Assembly: GCF_029931775.1 (NCBI RefSeq)
Contig: NC_079322.1
Location: 55,955,853-56,019,852 of the forward strand
Source: Euleptes europaea
Taxonomy: Eukaryota; Chordata; Lepidosauria; Squamata; Sphaerodactylidae
Reading direction: 5' to 3'
Length of the DNA: 64,000 bases
How positions within the stretch are numbered: position 1 is the stretch's first letter; every line of letters starts with the position of its first letter. Positions 49,023 to 60,985 of the stretch are shown here, in pieces. Below the pieces are notes generated by a model. It worked only from the letters and a program-made list of their open reading frames with translations. It was not told where the DNA came from and ran no database searches. The translations under genes were made by a program, and so were the position numbers.

Positions 49023-49624
49023 AATATTTTACTAAAATATTTATAATACCAGAAGAATCCAACTTTTTGTCCAAAAAGGGGCAATAATTCCAGTAAGTAT
49101 CTTTACAGTCTGTCTTCAGTGGTATAGTACAAATCCTGTGATGATTAATTAAAGGCTATCTTTATTTTGAAAGGGATGGAGTTCACTCTGCTGACTCTCT
49201 TTCCATGCAGGAGTTTTTCAACAGTATATAGTGTTGAGTGACAAAGTAAAATAGCTTATCAGGGCAAAAGTGATACATGTGACTAATGACCAATAGTCCT
49301 AAGAAATATTGTTTTCTTTGGCCAAGGTGGACTTAAATTCAAAATTCCTAAAAGAATGACTAACAAGACCATTTGGATCTATCAGTGATGATAAATTATC
49401 AAGTTATTTTACATATGGTAAGTGGAATTTGAACTACACAACAACCAACACACCAATGATGACTGCTTTTCACCCCAGAAAATTTGAAGCAGTGGCACAA
49501 AAACACCGCAGCCAGATGCTGGAGCCTAGTATTATTTATTTTACTTATTAAAACATTTTCTACCCTTCCTTTCTTCTTGGATCATAAGAATTCTAGTTTC
49601 TACTTCTCTCTCTTTCATTCCAGT
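49023..49624. other. Intergenic, nothing recognised
   Basis: AT-rich unique sequence. Confidence 0.4.
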
Positions 49625-49945
49625 AGAGATTGAAATTAAATCAAAAGAGTTTCCGTCTAGACATTAGGAAGAATTTTCTAACAGTTAGAGCGGTTCCTCA
49701 GTGGAACAGGCTTCCTCGGGAGGTGGTAAGCTCTCCTTCCCTGGAGGTTTTTAAGAAGAGGTTAGATGGCCATCTGTCAGCAATGCTGATTCTGTGACCT
49801 TAGGCAGATGATGAGAGGGAGGGCATCTTGGCCATCTTCTGGTCACTGGATGTGTGGGGGGGAGGTAGTTGTGAATTTCTTGTATTGTGCAGGGGGTTGG
49901 ACTTGATGACCCTAGTGGTCCCTTCCAGCTCTATGATTCTATGAG
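49625..49945 (+). mobile_element. CR1 LINE 3' end
   Basis: Begins in coding text close to the ORF2 end (TCTAGACATTAGGAAGAATT, AGAGCGGTTCCTCAGTGGAA, CTTCCTCGGGAGGTGGTAAG) and ends with GGGGGTTGGACTTGATGACC and TCTATGATTCTATGA. Strongly 5'-truncated. Confidence 0.85.
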
Positions 49946-50244
49946 GTTCAAGCTCCAACTTCCTATGACAGCAAAGGGGAGGGATAATATAAAGGACCGG
50001 GCCGGGAGCAGTAGCTCTGCTGTTGCATGGGAAGACAAGGCGAGCAACACAAAAGGAGGCCAAAAAATTGTCATGGAGAAGAGGAGAGAGATATTGTGGA
50101 TTCAGTGTGGAGGGAGTAAGACAGAAGGGAGATCCATCCTGAAATATAAATGAGATAGGGAAGCCCACTTTCTATCTCCACTCATAACTTAAGTTCCTGT
50201 CAACTCCTCCTATAGCTGCCATTACTTTTTCCTGTCTGTGCAAC

Positions 50245-52090
50245 TAGGGATGCCAGCTGTGGGTTGGGAAATACCTGGAGATTTTGGGGGTAGAGCCTGA
50301 GGAAGACTACAGAGGGGAGGGAATTCAATGCCATAGAGTCCGGTTGCCAAAATGGCCATTTTTCTCCAGGTGAACTGATCTCTGTTGCCTAGAGATCAGT
50401 TGTAATAGTGTGCGATCTCCAGCCATCACCTGGAGGTAGGGTTGTTGAATTTTAAAAAATTCGGTATAGTTCGGATTCGGCCGAATTTGGCCCATTTAGA
50501 TTCGGGATATGCCGAAGTCCGAACTCCCCCACTTCGGGTCCGTTCAATTCGGCGGGAATTCAAAGTTCGGGGAAAAAATTCGGCCGAATAAAGCCATTAA
50601 AAATACAATTGTGCCTTTCCGCGGCTCGGCGGGGCATTTTTGGGGTTAAAGGTCCCAAAATTTCAGCAGAGCTTCAAAGGACGTTTATTGAAAGACTCCC
50701 CAAGTTTTGTAAAGATTGGGTCAGGGGGGGCTGAGATACGGGCCCTGAAAGGGGTCCCCCCACCCTTAATGTGCATCTCTCAGCAGAGCTTGCCGCCCAT
50801 GCACAAAGCTCCCAGCCCCGACAACAGCTGAGACGTTTGCAAAGCAACTGCAAGGCAACACAACCTTGTAAAACAACACCTTTGCAACAGGGAAAACCAG
50901 AAGACACACAACTGAAACCTCCCCCCTCAAACCAGGGAGCGAGAGACTCGAGGGGGAACACACACCCCAGGCAGAACCGACGAAAGCCCCCTTTGGCTTC
51001 CCCCCCCACCCACAGAAACTGCTCCCTCCCCACACACACACAGACTCTGCTTCCCCCCCCCCCACACACACACATACACAGGAGAAAAATTATAGATTAA
51101 AGCCCCCAAAGGGGTCTTACTGTGGCTGTCTTCTGTTCCATCAGGAGGGGCTGGGGAGGACTTGTAATCCAATATGATTCCAATTAGGCACGGGATGTTT
51201 TGCTCTGGAGATGCACAGGATCGGCTGATCCATTCATCCCAATAGGGGAAAGGGGAAAGGGGAAAGCCCATATCTCGGGACCCCCTGACCCAATGTTCAC
51301 AAAACTTGGGTGGTCTCTTAAGAACACTTGTCTGAAACTCCGCTCAAAGTTTGGGATCTGCACCCCCAAAAATGCGCCCCCTGCAGCCACGGAAAGAGAA
51401 AAGGGGGGAGGCGATATTTCTGCCCCCACTGAACCCATCTTTACAAAACTTGGGTGGTATCTTAAGAATGATTGTCTGAAGCTATTCTGAAAGTTTGGGG
51501 GCTATATCCCATAAAAAGCGCCCCCTGCAGCCACATAAATCGAAAAAAGGAGGGAGGGAAAAGGGGGAGAGCCCATATCTCGAGACCCCCTGACCTGAGT
51601 TTACAAAACTTGGGGGGTATCTTAAGAAGCTTCATCTGAAGCTCCACTGAAAGTTTTGTGTCTGTACCCCAAAAAATTCGCCCCCTGCAGCCACAGAAAG
51701 GAGCCAATGTGCACAAGCACCCCCCCCCACACACACACACGAGGATTTCGCTCTCTCTCTCTCTCTCTCTCTCCCTGGCCGAGCCGCACATCAGCTGATT
51801 CCTCCAGTACTCAATCCTGACTGATTGGCCAGAAGAAGACCCAGCTTGGCCACCGATTGGCCGGGGGAGGAGAATGCTGCTTACTGACGGTTATGCTGCT
51901 TACTGACGACCCCGAATTTGCTGAATTTATTCGCGAACTCCCAAACTCGCTGAATTCGGCTCCCCGGTTGCCCGCCAGTTTTGAGTTCGGTTCCTCCCGA
52001 ACTAAAAACCACAGAATCAGGGGAAATTCGGCTGATTTTCAGTTCGGGCCAAAACGAATCAACAGCCCTATCTGGAGGTTGGCAACCCTA
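50245..52090 (+). mobile_element. MITE-A interrupted by a family 1 element
   Basis: The left part is 50245-50436 and the last 12 bases after the duplicated octamer are 52079-52090. Outer flanks TGTGCAAC (50237-50244) and TGTGCAAC (52091-52098) are a perfect 8-bp target duplication of the MITE itself. The host MITE is therefore older than its insert. Confidence 0.88.
50437..52070 (-). mobile_element. Complete family 1 hAT-like element, copy 2, opposite orientation
   Basis: 1634 bases from TAGGGTTGTTGAATTTT to CGAATCAACAGCCCTA, the reverse complement of copy 1 in layout. Flanked by CCTGGAGG (50429-50436) and TCTGGAGG (52071-52078), an 8-bp duplication with one mismatch. It holds three internal units where copy 1 has four, which accounts for most of the 127-base length difference. 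No transposase. Confidence 0.87.
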
Positions 52091-52098
52091 TGTGCAAC

Positions 52099-53250
52099 TC
52101 AGCTCTGGCTTTGAGTCCAGGACTTTCTTCTTTCCCATTCCTGTCTTCTCTCCCCCCCCCATCCTAAAGTGCTCCATTGCTGACCCTCTGGTGCCTTGGG
52201 CAGCAGTTATGCAATTCCTGCCCAGTAACGGGCTCTCAAACGATTGCTCAGCTTTGTGAACTAAGGAAGGCAAGTCAGCAAGGCCAACTAAAATAGCAGA
52301 AATGTAGCACAGGTAAGGTGGACCAGCAGCCGTTGAAGCAGGTGGACGCTGCCTGGCCTCTGATCATTTGCCTCTGGTTGTGCCTGGCTCCGCTGTAGCC
52401 TCTCCAGCTTAGTGGTTTTCTTTAGACATTATCTCTTCTGTACATACTGCCTGACTTGATTTTAAAGGGAATATAGAGTTTATTGAGGGATCTGGTACAA
52501 TTGTGGGGCCAATGGTCGTCCAGTTTCTCACTCAGACAAATGTGGCAGGGCTCATAAAAAACTGGAAGTTAAAACTGTGGATTGGTCATGTAAAGGGGCA
52601 TCAAAAAAGCACAAACCAAGGAAGCGAGATAGAACTTAGAAGTAGACTGCCTGGCTAAAGAAGCTTCCACTGACAGCTACCCCCCTCCTCCAACACTTCC
52701 ATACCTGTGGCTCCTGCAATTACCTGTCACCACCTTCCAGGATGGCTGGATGAAGGGAGGAATAGAGGATGGTAGATACTGGCTCTGGTGAAAAAGAAAA
52801 ACAGTAATTGCTTGATGACTTAGAATAATGTACAACACTGAAAGTCTCTGCTTTGGGTCTAGGTTCTTGGTTATCACTCTTTAGGTTGGATATGGAAATG
52901 GCAAAATGAGTGATATAGCGGAACTTAACTCTGGGTTGCTAATTTTTTCAGTTCTTTCCTGACTTCTCCTGATTCACTGCACTCCTTATTACTGGTTCTT
53001 GATGTTAGTCTACTGTCTTGGCCTGATATTTCCACAAAACCAGTTTGAGAATTTTATTGGGGCCTTCAGATGTTCACATACAAAATAATAATATTAATAG
53101 CTATCAGATAGTTTTCTGACCTTATAAAACAATTGAAAGTGAGGCAAAAATACATTGCACAGAAATTCTGACATTTACTATTACCCTGAATGTTATTGTT
53201 TTTCAAAGTCTGTGGTATTTTTGCAGAATTCTTTTTGTTAGAAAATGCTC
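52099..53250. other. Intergenic, unclassified
   Basis: No exon or repeat family recognised. Moderately GC-rich at 52100-52420. Confidence 0.35.
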
Positions 53251-53258
53251 TTTCTTTT

Positions 53259-53354
<96 letters not shown>

Positions 53355-53357
53355 TCC
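53251..53357. repeat. (TTTC)n microsatellite
   Basis: About 107 bases of TTTC repeat, nearly pure. It makes Lys-Glu-Arg-Lys-type spurious frames on the - strand and Leu-Ser-Phe ones on the + strand. Confidence 0.95.
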
Positions 53358-53983
53358 ACTATAAGAAACAAGTGGCAATTAACTTGCCAAATGCACCGTG
53401 TTGTATATTTTCCTACCGTGAATAGGAATAGCAGGCACATTAGCCAATACTCAAAAATCTTTTAAAACTAAGATTAATGACCAGATGTTCCAGGAAGCTT
53501 ATCATCATCACCCCTCTCGGCCCAACTGTCCTTGCTTTAGTTGGCTCTTTGATACTTCACACAATATCCTAGACAGTTTCAGAGAGCAGCAGGCTGTTCC
53601 TTAAATGAACTGATTTTATTTTAGAACAAGCACCCTCCCTCTGCCAGTAATTAATTTCCAAGCTGCAGAAAAACAAGAACACTATATGGTTTCTCTTGAT
53701 TACAGTGCAGATTCCCTCACAATCTGGATTTCAGTTGGAAAGCACCACCATGGGAGTCTAATCTCTCTTTGCTCTCACTGCATAGAGATTAGCATTAATG
53801 GAAGTCATATGTCAGACTCCCTCGCTGCTTCAAGAGAGCAGGCCCTCTAGTTAGCATCCCTGCTGGGATAGGGTCTCCAGCAGCGTTCATATCTTGGAGA
53901 AAGTGGGGCACACAAGTTTGTTTGGATGTGGTCAAAGCAATGCCATTTTTTTAAAGTAAAATATCTATTGAAATCATGAGGCA

Positions 53984-54554
53984 TTGGGGCTCAGTGTTGA
54001 GGATACGGTGCTTCTCTCTGAGAGAGCTGCATATGCCTTGATTAAGCAAAGAATCATTGATGTGGAGATGCAAGAACTTAGAAGTTTAGCCTCTAGTAGA
54101 TGTTCACCATTGCGATGGGGGATATTAAATTCTCTGCCAGAGTACTTTTCCTGTCTTACTGTTCCTCATCTTCGGACAGCTTATATGCTAGCCCGCTTTA
54201 ATGTTCTCCCTTCTGCTATTTTGTATGGGAGATATAAGAAAATTCCATACTCCGCTAGGGTGTGTAACTGTGTTATGGGGAAGATAGAAAGTATTGATCA
54301 TGTTCTTTTGTATTGTCAGTTTCATTGTGAAATTCGTGCTGCCCTTTTAGACCCCTTTCTCTCAAATTATGCTGATCAAGCTGATGATAGTAAGATTAAC
54401 CTGTTGTTATCCTCCCGAAGTTCTGAGATTATTGAATCTGTGGCTAAATGTCTTGGTGATGTAATTAATAGGCAAGGTAAAATGATGTATAGTGGCTTGG
54501 TTATACTCTGTTTGATTGCTTGATGGTATGCTAATAAAGGTATTGAAACTGAAA
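53984..54554 (+). mobile_element. 5'-truncated non-LTR retrotransposon, ORF2 C-terminus
   Basis: The insertion is flanked by TTGAAATCATGAGGCA (53968-53983) and TTGAAATCGTGAGGCA (54555-54570), a 16-bp duplication with one mismatch. It is open from its first base to TGA at 54521-54523 (179 codons). The frame shows LRTAYMLARFNVLPSAILYG, then YSARVCNCVMGKIESIDHVL and LYCQFHCEIR, a C-terminal Cys/His cluster as in many LINE ORF2 proteins. After the stop it ends AATAAAGGTATTGAAACTG. No intact element is present. I cannot fix the clade. Confidence 0.75.
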
Positions 54555-54570
54555 TTGAAATCGTGAGGCA

Positions 54571-55280
54571 AATTGGCCAGTTGGAGCACTAAAGGTGTTC
54601 TCAACATAAATGTCTGGTGTGACAGGCACGGGCCATCAGGACACCTTTATTATTTTTTACTCTCCCGATACAATTTTTATCTATACTTACATAATTAGTA
54701 TGGAAAACTTTCAGTGTTTTGTTACAAAAAGTCTTGACATCCTAAAGACTATTACTGTGTGTGTTCCAAACATGTGTGCCATAGACACATGTTCATATGA
54801 ATGGGCCAATGCTCTAATTTGGTGCCAAATTAACATGGAGTGTAAGGAAGAAACCTTTTCTTCCACTACCACTCACTTCTAGAAGTTGCCAGTTTATACT
54901 TGGCTGTGTGCCTGATCTCGTAAACCAAATAAGCAAAAAACCAAGGGATCATTTGACAAAGTAACAAAGCCCCCAGTGCGAGTTTGAAAGAAATAATGAT
55001 ATCTGAAGTATGGTGAAGTCAAAGAATGCTTTAAATTGAAAAAGTTTTCTTCTGACTTGGTAAAAGGAGAGGACAATCCAGATAAACCAGCAGGTACCCT
55101 TCCTGATTGGCAGTTTCCCAGTGGCTGGAAACACTTCCAAATAAGGAAAGGTCCGGACGTTTGGAGGCAGGGAAGATATGTCTTGGAGGCTGTGTAGTTT
55201 CTTAATTGGGCTGGGCAGTTTGAAAGAGATTTAAATTGACTAGTATTAGTAAATGGAATTAAAAAGTTGATGTGTCACTC
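54571..55280. other. Intergenic, possibly the decayed 5' part of the transposase relic
   Basis: No confident match. The part from about 54890 may belong to the hAT relic that follows. Confidence 0.3.
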
Positions 55281-55289
55281 TTAAAATTT

Positions 55290-55960
55290 AAACGTCTTAA
55301 AAGTGGCCAACACTGTCAAACAAGTGTCATGGCAAAACAGTGATGGTTTGCATGCATCATATAACATTTCATTGTTGATTGCTATGTCGGGAAAGCCACA
55401 TTCAATTGGTGAAGGACACATTCTACCAGCAGTTAGTGAGGTTCTGAGTAGTTTTTCATAAGTCACCACATGATACAATTGAGATGATTCCTCTCAGCAA
55501 CAATTCAGAGCAAAGGCATATAGATGAAATGGCTGAAAATGTGGAAGACACGTTGGGCAGCATAGTAAGGAGAATGGAATTTACATTACAGCTGGTTGAG
55601 TCAATTTTGCCAGGCAATGAATCTTTGTGTCTCGCTTCTGTGTACTTTATAAAAGATGAAAGTTTGGCTCAAAAGTTATTTGCAAGGCAACCAGGAACAG
55701 ATACTAAAGAAGAGTCAACAATTCATGCTGTTGAGCAGTTCTTCAAAGACAAAGAAACTCCATTTACTAACATACTTGCTTGTGCAATTGATGGAGCATC
55801 ATGAATGACTGGTTGCTACCGTGGGTGTGTTGCTGACTGGGAAAAAAACAGTGCTAGGTGCCTTTACTATTCACTGTGTCATTCATCAGCAACATCTGGT
55901 TGCAAAAAAACTCAGTGATTGCCCGCACAAGTCATTACACACTGTCATTATATAAGCAGT
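55290..55960 (+). pseudogene. Decayed hAT (ZBED5-like) transposase relic
   Basis: Across frames it shows VSWQNSDGLHASYNISLLIA, SGKPHSIGEGHILPAVSEV, then IPLSNNSEQRHIDEMAENVE, LQLVESILPGN, FTNILACAIDGAS and TVHCVIHQQHLVAKKLSD. These follow, in order, the catalytic-region landmarks of hAT transposases and their host-derived ZBED/FAM200-like relatives (KPHTIGE, LSNNTVQRRI, CTDGA, HCxxHxxxLVAK). Several stops and frame changes break it, and neither the BED finger nor the C-terminal dimerisation part is seen. It could be a transposon relic or a dead copy of a ZBED-type gene. Confidence 0.72.
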
Positions 55961-56943
55961 CGGACCCCTCCTCCCTCTAAGGGGTGCCATGATGGCACAA
56001 GGACCAAAGACTGGCATAAGAACAAAACAATGCTCCCCACAAAATGGAGGCCTCTCCGAGAGTTTTGGGATCCATCTTGTGTGTCAACCTTGGGCAGGGG
56101 GTGGTTGGCCGCTGAATTTTCCCCCTGGCCCTAAGGTAGGGGTCATGCTGGCTCCTATGGCCATTCAGCACCTTCTTCAGGTTGCTCTGTAAGTGTGGTA
56201 TCTAAGATTCTTGTTAAATGATTATTAGATTTTGAAAAGCTGGTATCACTGGATCAAGTTAATCATTAAAAAATAAACTAAAAAGTTTTAATTGGATTTT
56301 GAATAAATGTGCAATTAATTGTAACTGAATTGTATTGTTTTTATCTTCCTTAGGGGGTTATGCAAACCACTATTCAGAATAATACTTTTATGCAGGAAAT
56401 GGAACCTAACTATTTAAGTCATACCTTGTTAAGAAAATATACTGTATAAATCAGCACTCAGTGCTATTAACCCAGTATCAGTCTCTTTGTATGGTTCATA
56501 ATAAAACGGAAAGATACATATTACAAAAGGATTCAATTCTTTTGTGATAGAACTGCTTTTGCCAGGTCTTGAAGTATATCACTTTTCAAATTTTCCCATC
56601 CCTCTTGAGTTCTTTTCCTTCAGGATTTCAACCCAAGGGATCCTGTCTATTTTTTCTTCGAATTCTTGGAAACCAGCTTTACTAAATGCACAGGTATGCA
56701 TCTGACTATGGGCGCTTTTCACATTCCTTGCTACCACAAACTACAAGGTCACATGGTCACTTCCCGCAACACTCCTGCCTTTTTCTCTTCAGCAGTCAGT
56801 TTTTCCATGCTGGTAAAGATTAAGTTTAGAATAATAGATGCCCATTCACCTTCAGGAAGTGGTCTGCAAGGCAAGAATTTATTAGGCCCCTTGTACCTAG
56901 CTGAGTTAGATTCCCAGTAGATGTCAGGATACTTGAAGACCTC
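55961..56943. other. Intergenic, nothing recognised
   Basis: GC-richer at 55960-56190, which may be a further repeat. Otherwise AT-rich and featureless. Confidence 0.35.
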
Positions 56944-57179
56944 TGTTGTGTGTGTGTGTGTGTGTAAAGTGCCGTCAAGTCACAGCTGACTTATGGCGAC
57001 CGCTTTTTGGGGTTTTCATGGCAAGAGACTAACAGAGGTGGTTTGCTAGTGCCTTCCTCTGCATAGCAACTTTGGTATTCCTTGGTGGTCTCCCATCCAA
57101 ATACTAACCAGGGCTGACCCTGCTTAAGATTCTGAGATCTGACGAGATCAGGCTAGCCTATGCCATCCAGGTCAGGGCA
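56944..57179 (-). repeat. 5S-derived SINE, reverse
   Basis: GT-run tail complement, GTGCCGTCAAGTCACAGCTG, TGGTCTCCCATCCAAATACT and the head complement AGATTCTGAGATCTGACGAG. Nearly complete. Confidence 0.87.
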
Positions 57180-57952
57180 AGACCTCTGTCACTAGTGGTC
57201 AATATTCTACAACTGTGTGTACACAACACAGTTTTTCTGCTTCTTCTCTGCCCTACAGCTCCTTCCAAAGATAATTCCCAGGGTTGTGGGAGGAATAGCT
57301 CCTTGGGTTGGGGCAAGAAGGTGAAATTTTATCTCCTTCCTCTTCCATAAACACAGCTTGACTGAGGAAATAGATTGATTTCACCATCTAGTCTTTTTTT
57401 GGTTCAGCCCACCAACCCACAGGGCTGTATCCCTAGGAATAACCTTTCTGGGACTCAGAAAGGGTTGAAGGAATGGAGAACAATGTGGGAAAACTTCTGT
57501 GCAGTTTGGATACTGTCCACTTTGCCTTACCTCTCTGAGATTTTTTTATTTGTTGTAAGGAAGTATCAGTCCTATTTTTCAGTTGGTTGGGCGGCAGTCT
57601 GTAGCATACGGTCACAGTGATATCACTTTTTGTTTATTGCTCCTTTTATCTTTACCAAGACTAAAAATGGAAAATTTCCAGAAATGTTGAAGCCACAGGA
57701 AAAAACAAACAGTTTTTTTCCTTGGGGGGAGGGATTTTGGGGACAAGCTGAAATATATGCAATACTTACTGCTCTGTCAAACCTAAATTTACTTAGCATA
57801 TAAAATTGCAATATATGACATATATATAGAATTTAAAAGTTATAAATGCCTTTGTTTTCTACAAGCAAAACTGAAAATATATCCAGTGCTTGAGAGAAAA
57901 CTGCAAGCTAATGCACCCTTTGCTAACTTAGCACATGTACCTTAATTTTTGC
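57180..57952. other. Intergenic, nothing recognised
   Basis: No supported feature. Confidence 0.4.
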
Positions 57953-58065
57953 TCGTTGTGTGTGCGTGCGTGCACGCGGTGCCCGCCGGCCCTCAGCTGG
58001 TTGGCGGGAAGCCTGGTGGATTGGCAGGATTTTACCCACCACCACCGAGCACTTGGCAACCCTAT
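57953..58065 (+). mobile_element. MITE-B right-end fragment
   Basis: GGCCCTCAGCTGGTTGGCGG, GGATTGGCAGGATTTTACCC and GAGCACTTGGCAACCCTAT match the right end of the copy at 63451. Confidence 0.65.
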
Positions 58066-59720
58066 TTGAGGGAGAGGTGAAAAGGTCAAACACAAAGGAA
58101 GAGTCAGGACAACAGTTGAGAAGCAATGGAAGTCCCGCATGCTCCCCTCATGAAAATTAGGTATCCTTCTAGGTGCAGAAATACATCTTGGATTTAAGAG
58201 CTGTATGTGTCTACAGCATGTACACCCTGTCTTTGAAAACATTTTAACTCATTCTAAAAGATAAAATATTTCATAGCCCCCCAATTTCCAATGTTTCCAT
58301 TGGAAAAAATTTAAAAAGGGCCTCAGAGAAAACCTGGGGGAAACTGTTTTCCCCAAACTTTTTCCAGGCTTTCACATCTCCAACCCAGACATCTTCAAGA
58401 GGGCTTCCATTCTCAGTTTTGTGGATTTCCACATAGGTGTATATATTCTTTATACATAATGCTATTGCCCCACTCCCTTTCTTTTGGGTCTATCTTTTGA
58501 AAAAGGTGTATCCTTCAGTTCAAGTCAAGTTTATTAATACAGTCTATTTGACCAGCCAGAAGTTAATGAATCTTATCCCACCAACTCTCAGTGACACCTA
58601 TCAGATTATACTTACTCTCAGCATACATGTTTTGAGTTCATCCTGTTTGTTTCCCATACCCGAGTTTTAATATATAAACATAGGATATTGAATGCTACTG
58701 CTTTCTCCATTGTATTTTCCTGCAAATTACCTGACACTTTTTTCACCATCCTGCTTTCTCTTTGTCATACATATTCTTTTCAGGAAGATAGAATTGAGGT
58801 TTGCTTACTTCCTTCTCTGTAAGTAACTATTTATATATATAAAGCACGGTCATATGATGGTAATTTTCTTAGTATAATTACCTATTTGAATTCTACATTT
58901 TTATGAGCACTTTTTAACTGCTGCTCACTCTTTCACCATATCAATATTCCATAAGGTAGGTAGGATGGAGATTTCAGAACACGGTAGAAAATCATAAAAT
59001 AAAAACAAAGAACTTTTTTCTGTCTTACATGCTGCGATTAGGAAAGCAATGTCTTACACCCTGTGGGGAATAAAAGCTCTTACTGAGAGTATGTTGCTCT
59101 GGTCCCCGTTGCCATGGTGCTCTTGCTCTCTGTTAGCTTTAGATGAAGCCTACAGTTTTAACTTTCCATTTACCATTGAAGTTTATAATTTTCTGAATCT
59201 CTCTTTCCTCACCTAATCATACATACAGGTCTCCAGGTGATAAATTATACAATTAAAAGGCAAAATCATTTTGATGTTAAATGTTCAGCATTTAAAAGAT
59301 GGCTTCATTTTTGGTGATAAGACTGAGACTGGACAAAGTAACAGCGTTTATCTCTCGCACTTATCTATTCAGGTTAACAGTAGAAACTGAAAGCTCAAAA
59401 AATGTGGTCTTTGATTTTCTCACTGTGTACATGCTCCTCCAGTCTGAACACATTACCATGATATAGATACTGTTATATATCAAAGATATAGGTGAATAGT
59501 GACCAAATCAGCGAATACATTAGTATGCTGGGGGGACTCTGAAAGATTTGTTTTTATTGGATATGTTGATGCATAATGGTGCACCTAAACAATGCAGGTG
59601 ATGTAAACCATGTCGGAGGTAGCAACAATCCATCACATACACTCTTTGGGACTCATCCTTCAAAACTGGTGAGTTGCTCAGGAGCATCTCTGAACACTGT
59701 GAGGGAGGAGGAGAGCATAA
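58066..59720. other. Intergenic, nothing recognised
   Basis: AT-rich unique sequence. A purine-rich GGAAAAAATTTAAAAAGGG block near 58300 has a small foldback but no family. Confidence 0.35.
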
Positions 59721-59862
59721 GAGGGAGGGCATCTTGGCCATCTTCTGAGCAAGGAGTATGGGTCACTGGGGGTGTGGAGGGGAGGTAGTTGTGAATTTCC
59801 TGCATTGTGCAGGGGGTTGGACTAGATGACCCTGATGGTCCCTTCCAATTCTATGATTCTAT
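59721..59862 (+). mobile_element. CR1 LINE 3' tail
   Basis: GAGGGAGGGCATCTTGGCCA through GTGCAGGGGGTTGGACTAGA to ATTCTATGATTCTATTA, colinear with the CR1 end at 49800-49945. Confidence 0.82.
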
Positions 59863-60753
59863 TATTATTTCCCTCCTGCTGCATTTTCCCTAGCAGAAAT
59901 GGCCACCGGGGGGGGGAGCTATTTGACCTTTCCTCAGGCTCCATGTATCAAGAATATGTGCATCGCAAGGAGGGGGAAACAGGCCCCCCATGGCTGTTTC
60001 CACTAGGGAAAATGCTTGGAGCTGCACTAAGTGACCCAGCAGTTTTTAAAGGTCAGTCCCCAAGAGTATGTGTGGCTGTGAGATGGGTAAGGAACATCTG
60101 AACACAGCTTACATCACCTGTATTGTTTAGATGAGCTCTAAGAGGAAAAACTCTGTAATAAATACTGTAAAACAGTGCAGGAATGTATTGCAAAATTGGA
60201 TTTGAAAAACTGTACACACCTCCTATAAACCAATCAGTGTAGAACACACAGGATTCCTCCCATCATCCTGTTCTAAGATTAATCTTTAGAATACATATTG
60301 CTCAGCATTATACAGATCAGCGTAAACTATTATTAAACATACCAGGGATGCTTAACAATTATCTCAGTCTAATCCCCTTAGCCTAATACTGAGCTTCTTA
60401 TAAAGGCATTGAAAGTGTTACTAAGATAATTATGTGAAATACTTTGAACACTTTAAAGCTTTATATAATTTTTATGTATTAAAATGGCACCCTCAGAGAG
60501 CAATTGCTACAGCAACTGTGCCTTTAGGGAAGGGGCAGCCAACTTACCCGTTCTTCTTGCTCAGTGTGATTATTCCACAATAATGTCCCTAATCCTTTCC
60601 CTCCTGAAATTTCTTTGCCCCTCTCTACCCAAACCTGGTGAAAACCCTGTGCTACAAGAAGTCAATGTGGAATCATGTGACCCAACTGTTCCTGCTTTTG
60701 TACCCCAAAGGAGGCCCAGCAGAGGCAGAGATGACATAACCTGACTACTGGAA

Positions 60754-60876
60754 GGGGTTAAATCTTATCTCCCGTGCTATTTAATATATACATGAGGCTG
60801 CTGGGAGAGGTCATCAGGCAGTCTGGGCTGTGGTGTAACCAATATGCAGATTATACCCAGTTCTACATTGGCTAGA
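60754..60876 (+). mobile_element. LINE reverse transcriptase fragment (L2/CR1-like)
   Basis: One frame reads LSPVLFNIYMRLLGEVIRQS, then GLWCNQYADYTQFYIG, the RT region around the catalytic (F/Y)ADDT motif; here it reads YADYT, so it is inactive. About 40 codons only. The following 60880-60985 is a TTTATTTA-rich SINE/LINE tail fragment with CAGCTTACAAGATG. Confidence 0.7.
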
Positions 60877-60985
60877 TTTATTTATTTTTATTTTATTATT
60901 TTAGAATTTATACCACACTGTATCCCAGCCAAGTCCAGGCTCAGAGCAGCTTACAAGATGAAAACACTGTTTACAGTTCAATCCA

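Noticed and set aside
53066-53440. Lys/Glu/Arg-rich frame on - strand and Leu/Ser/Phe-rich frame on + strand
   Set aside because: Both are translations of the TTTC microsatellite.
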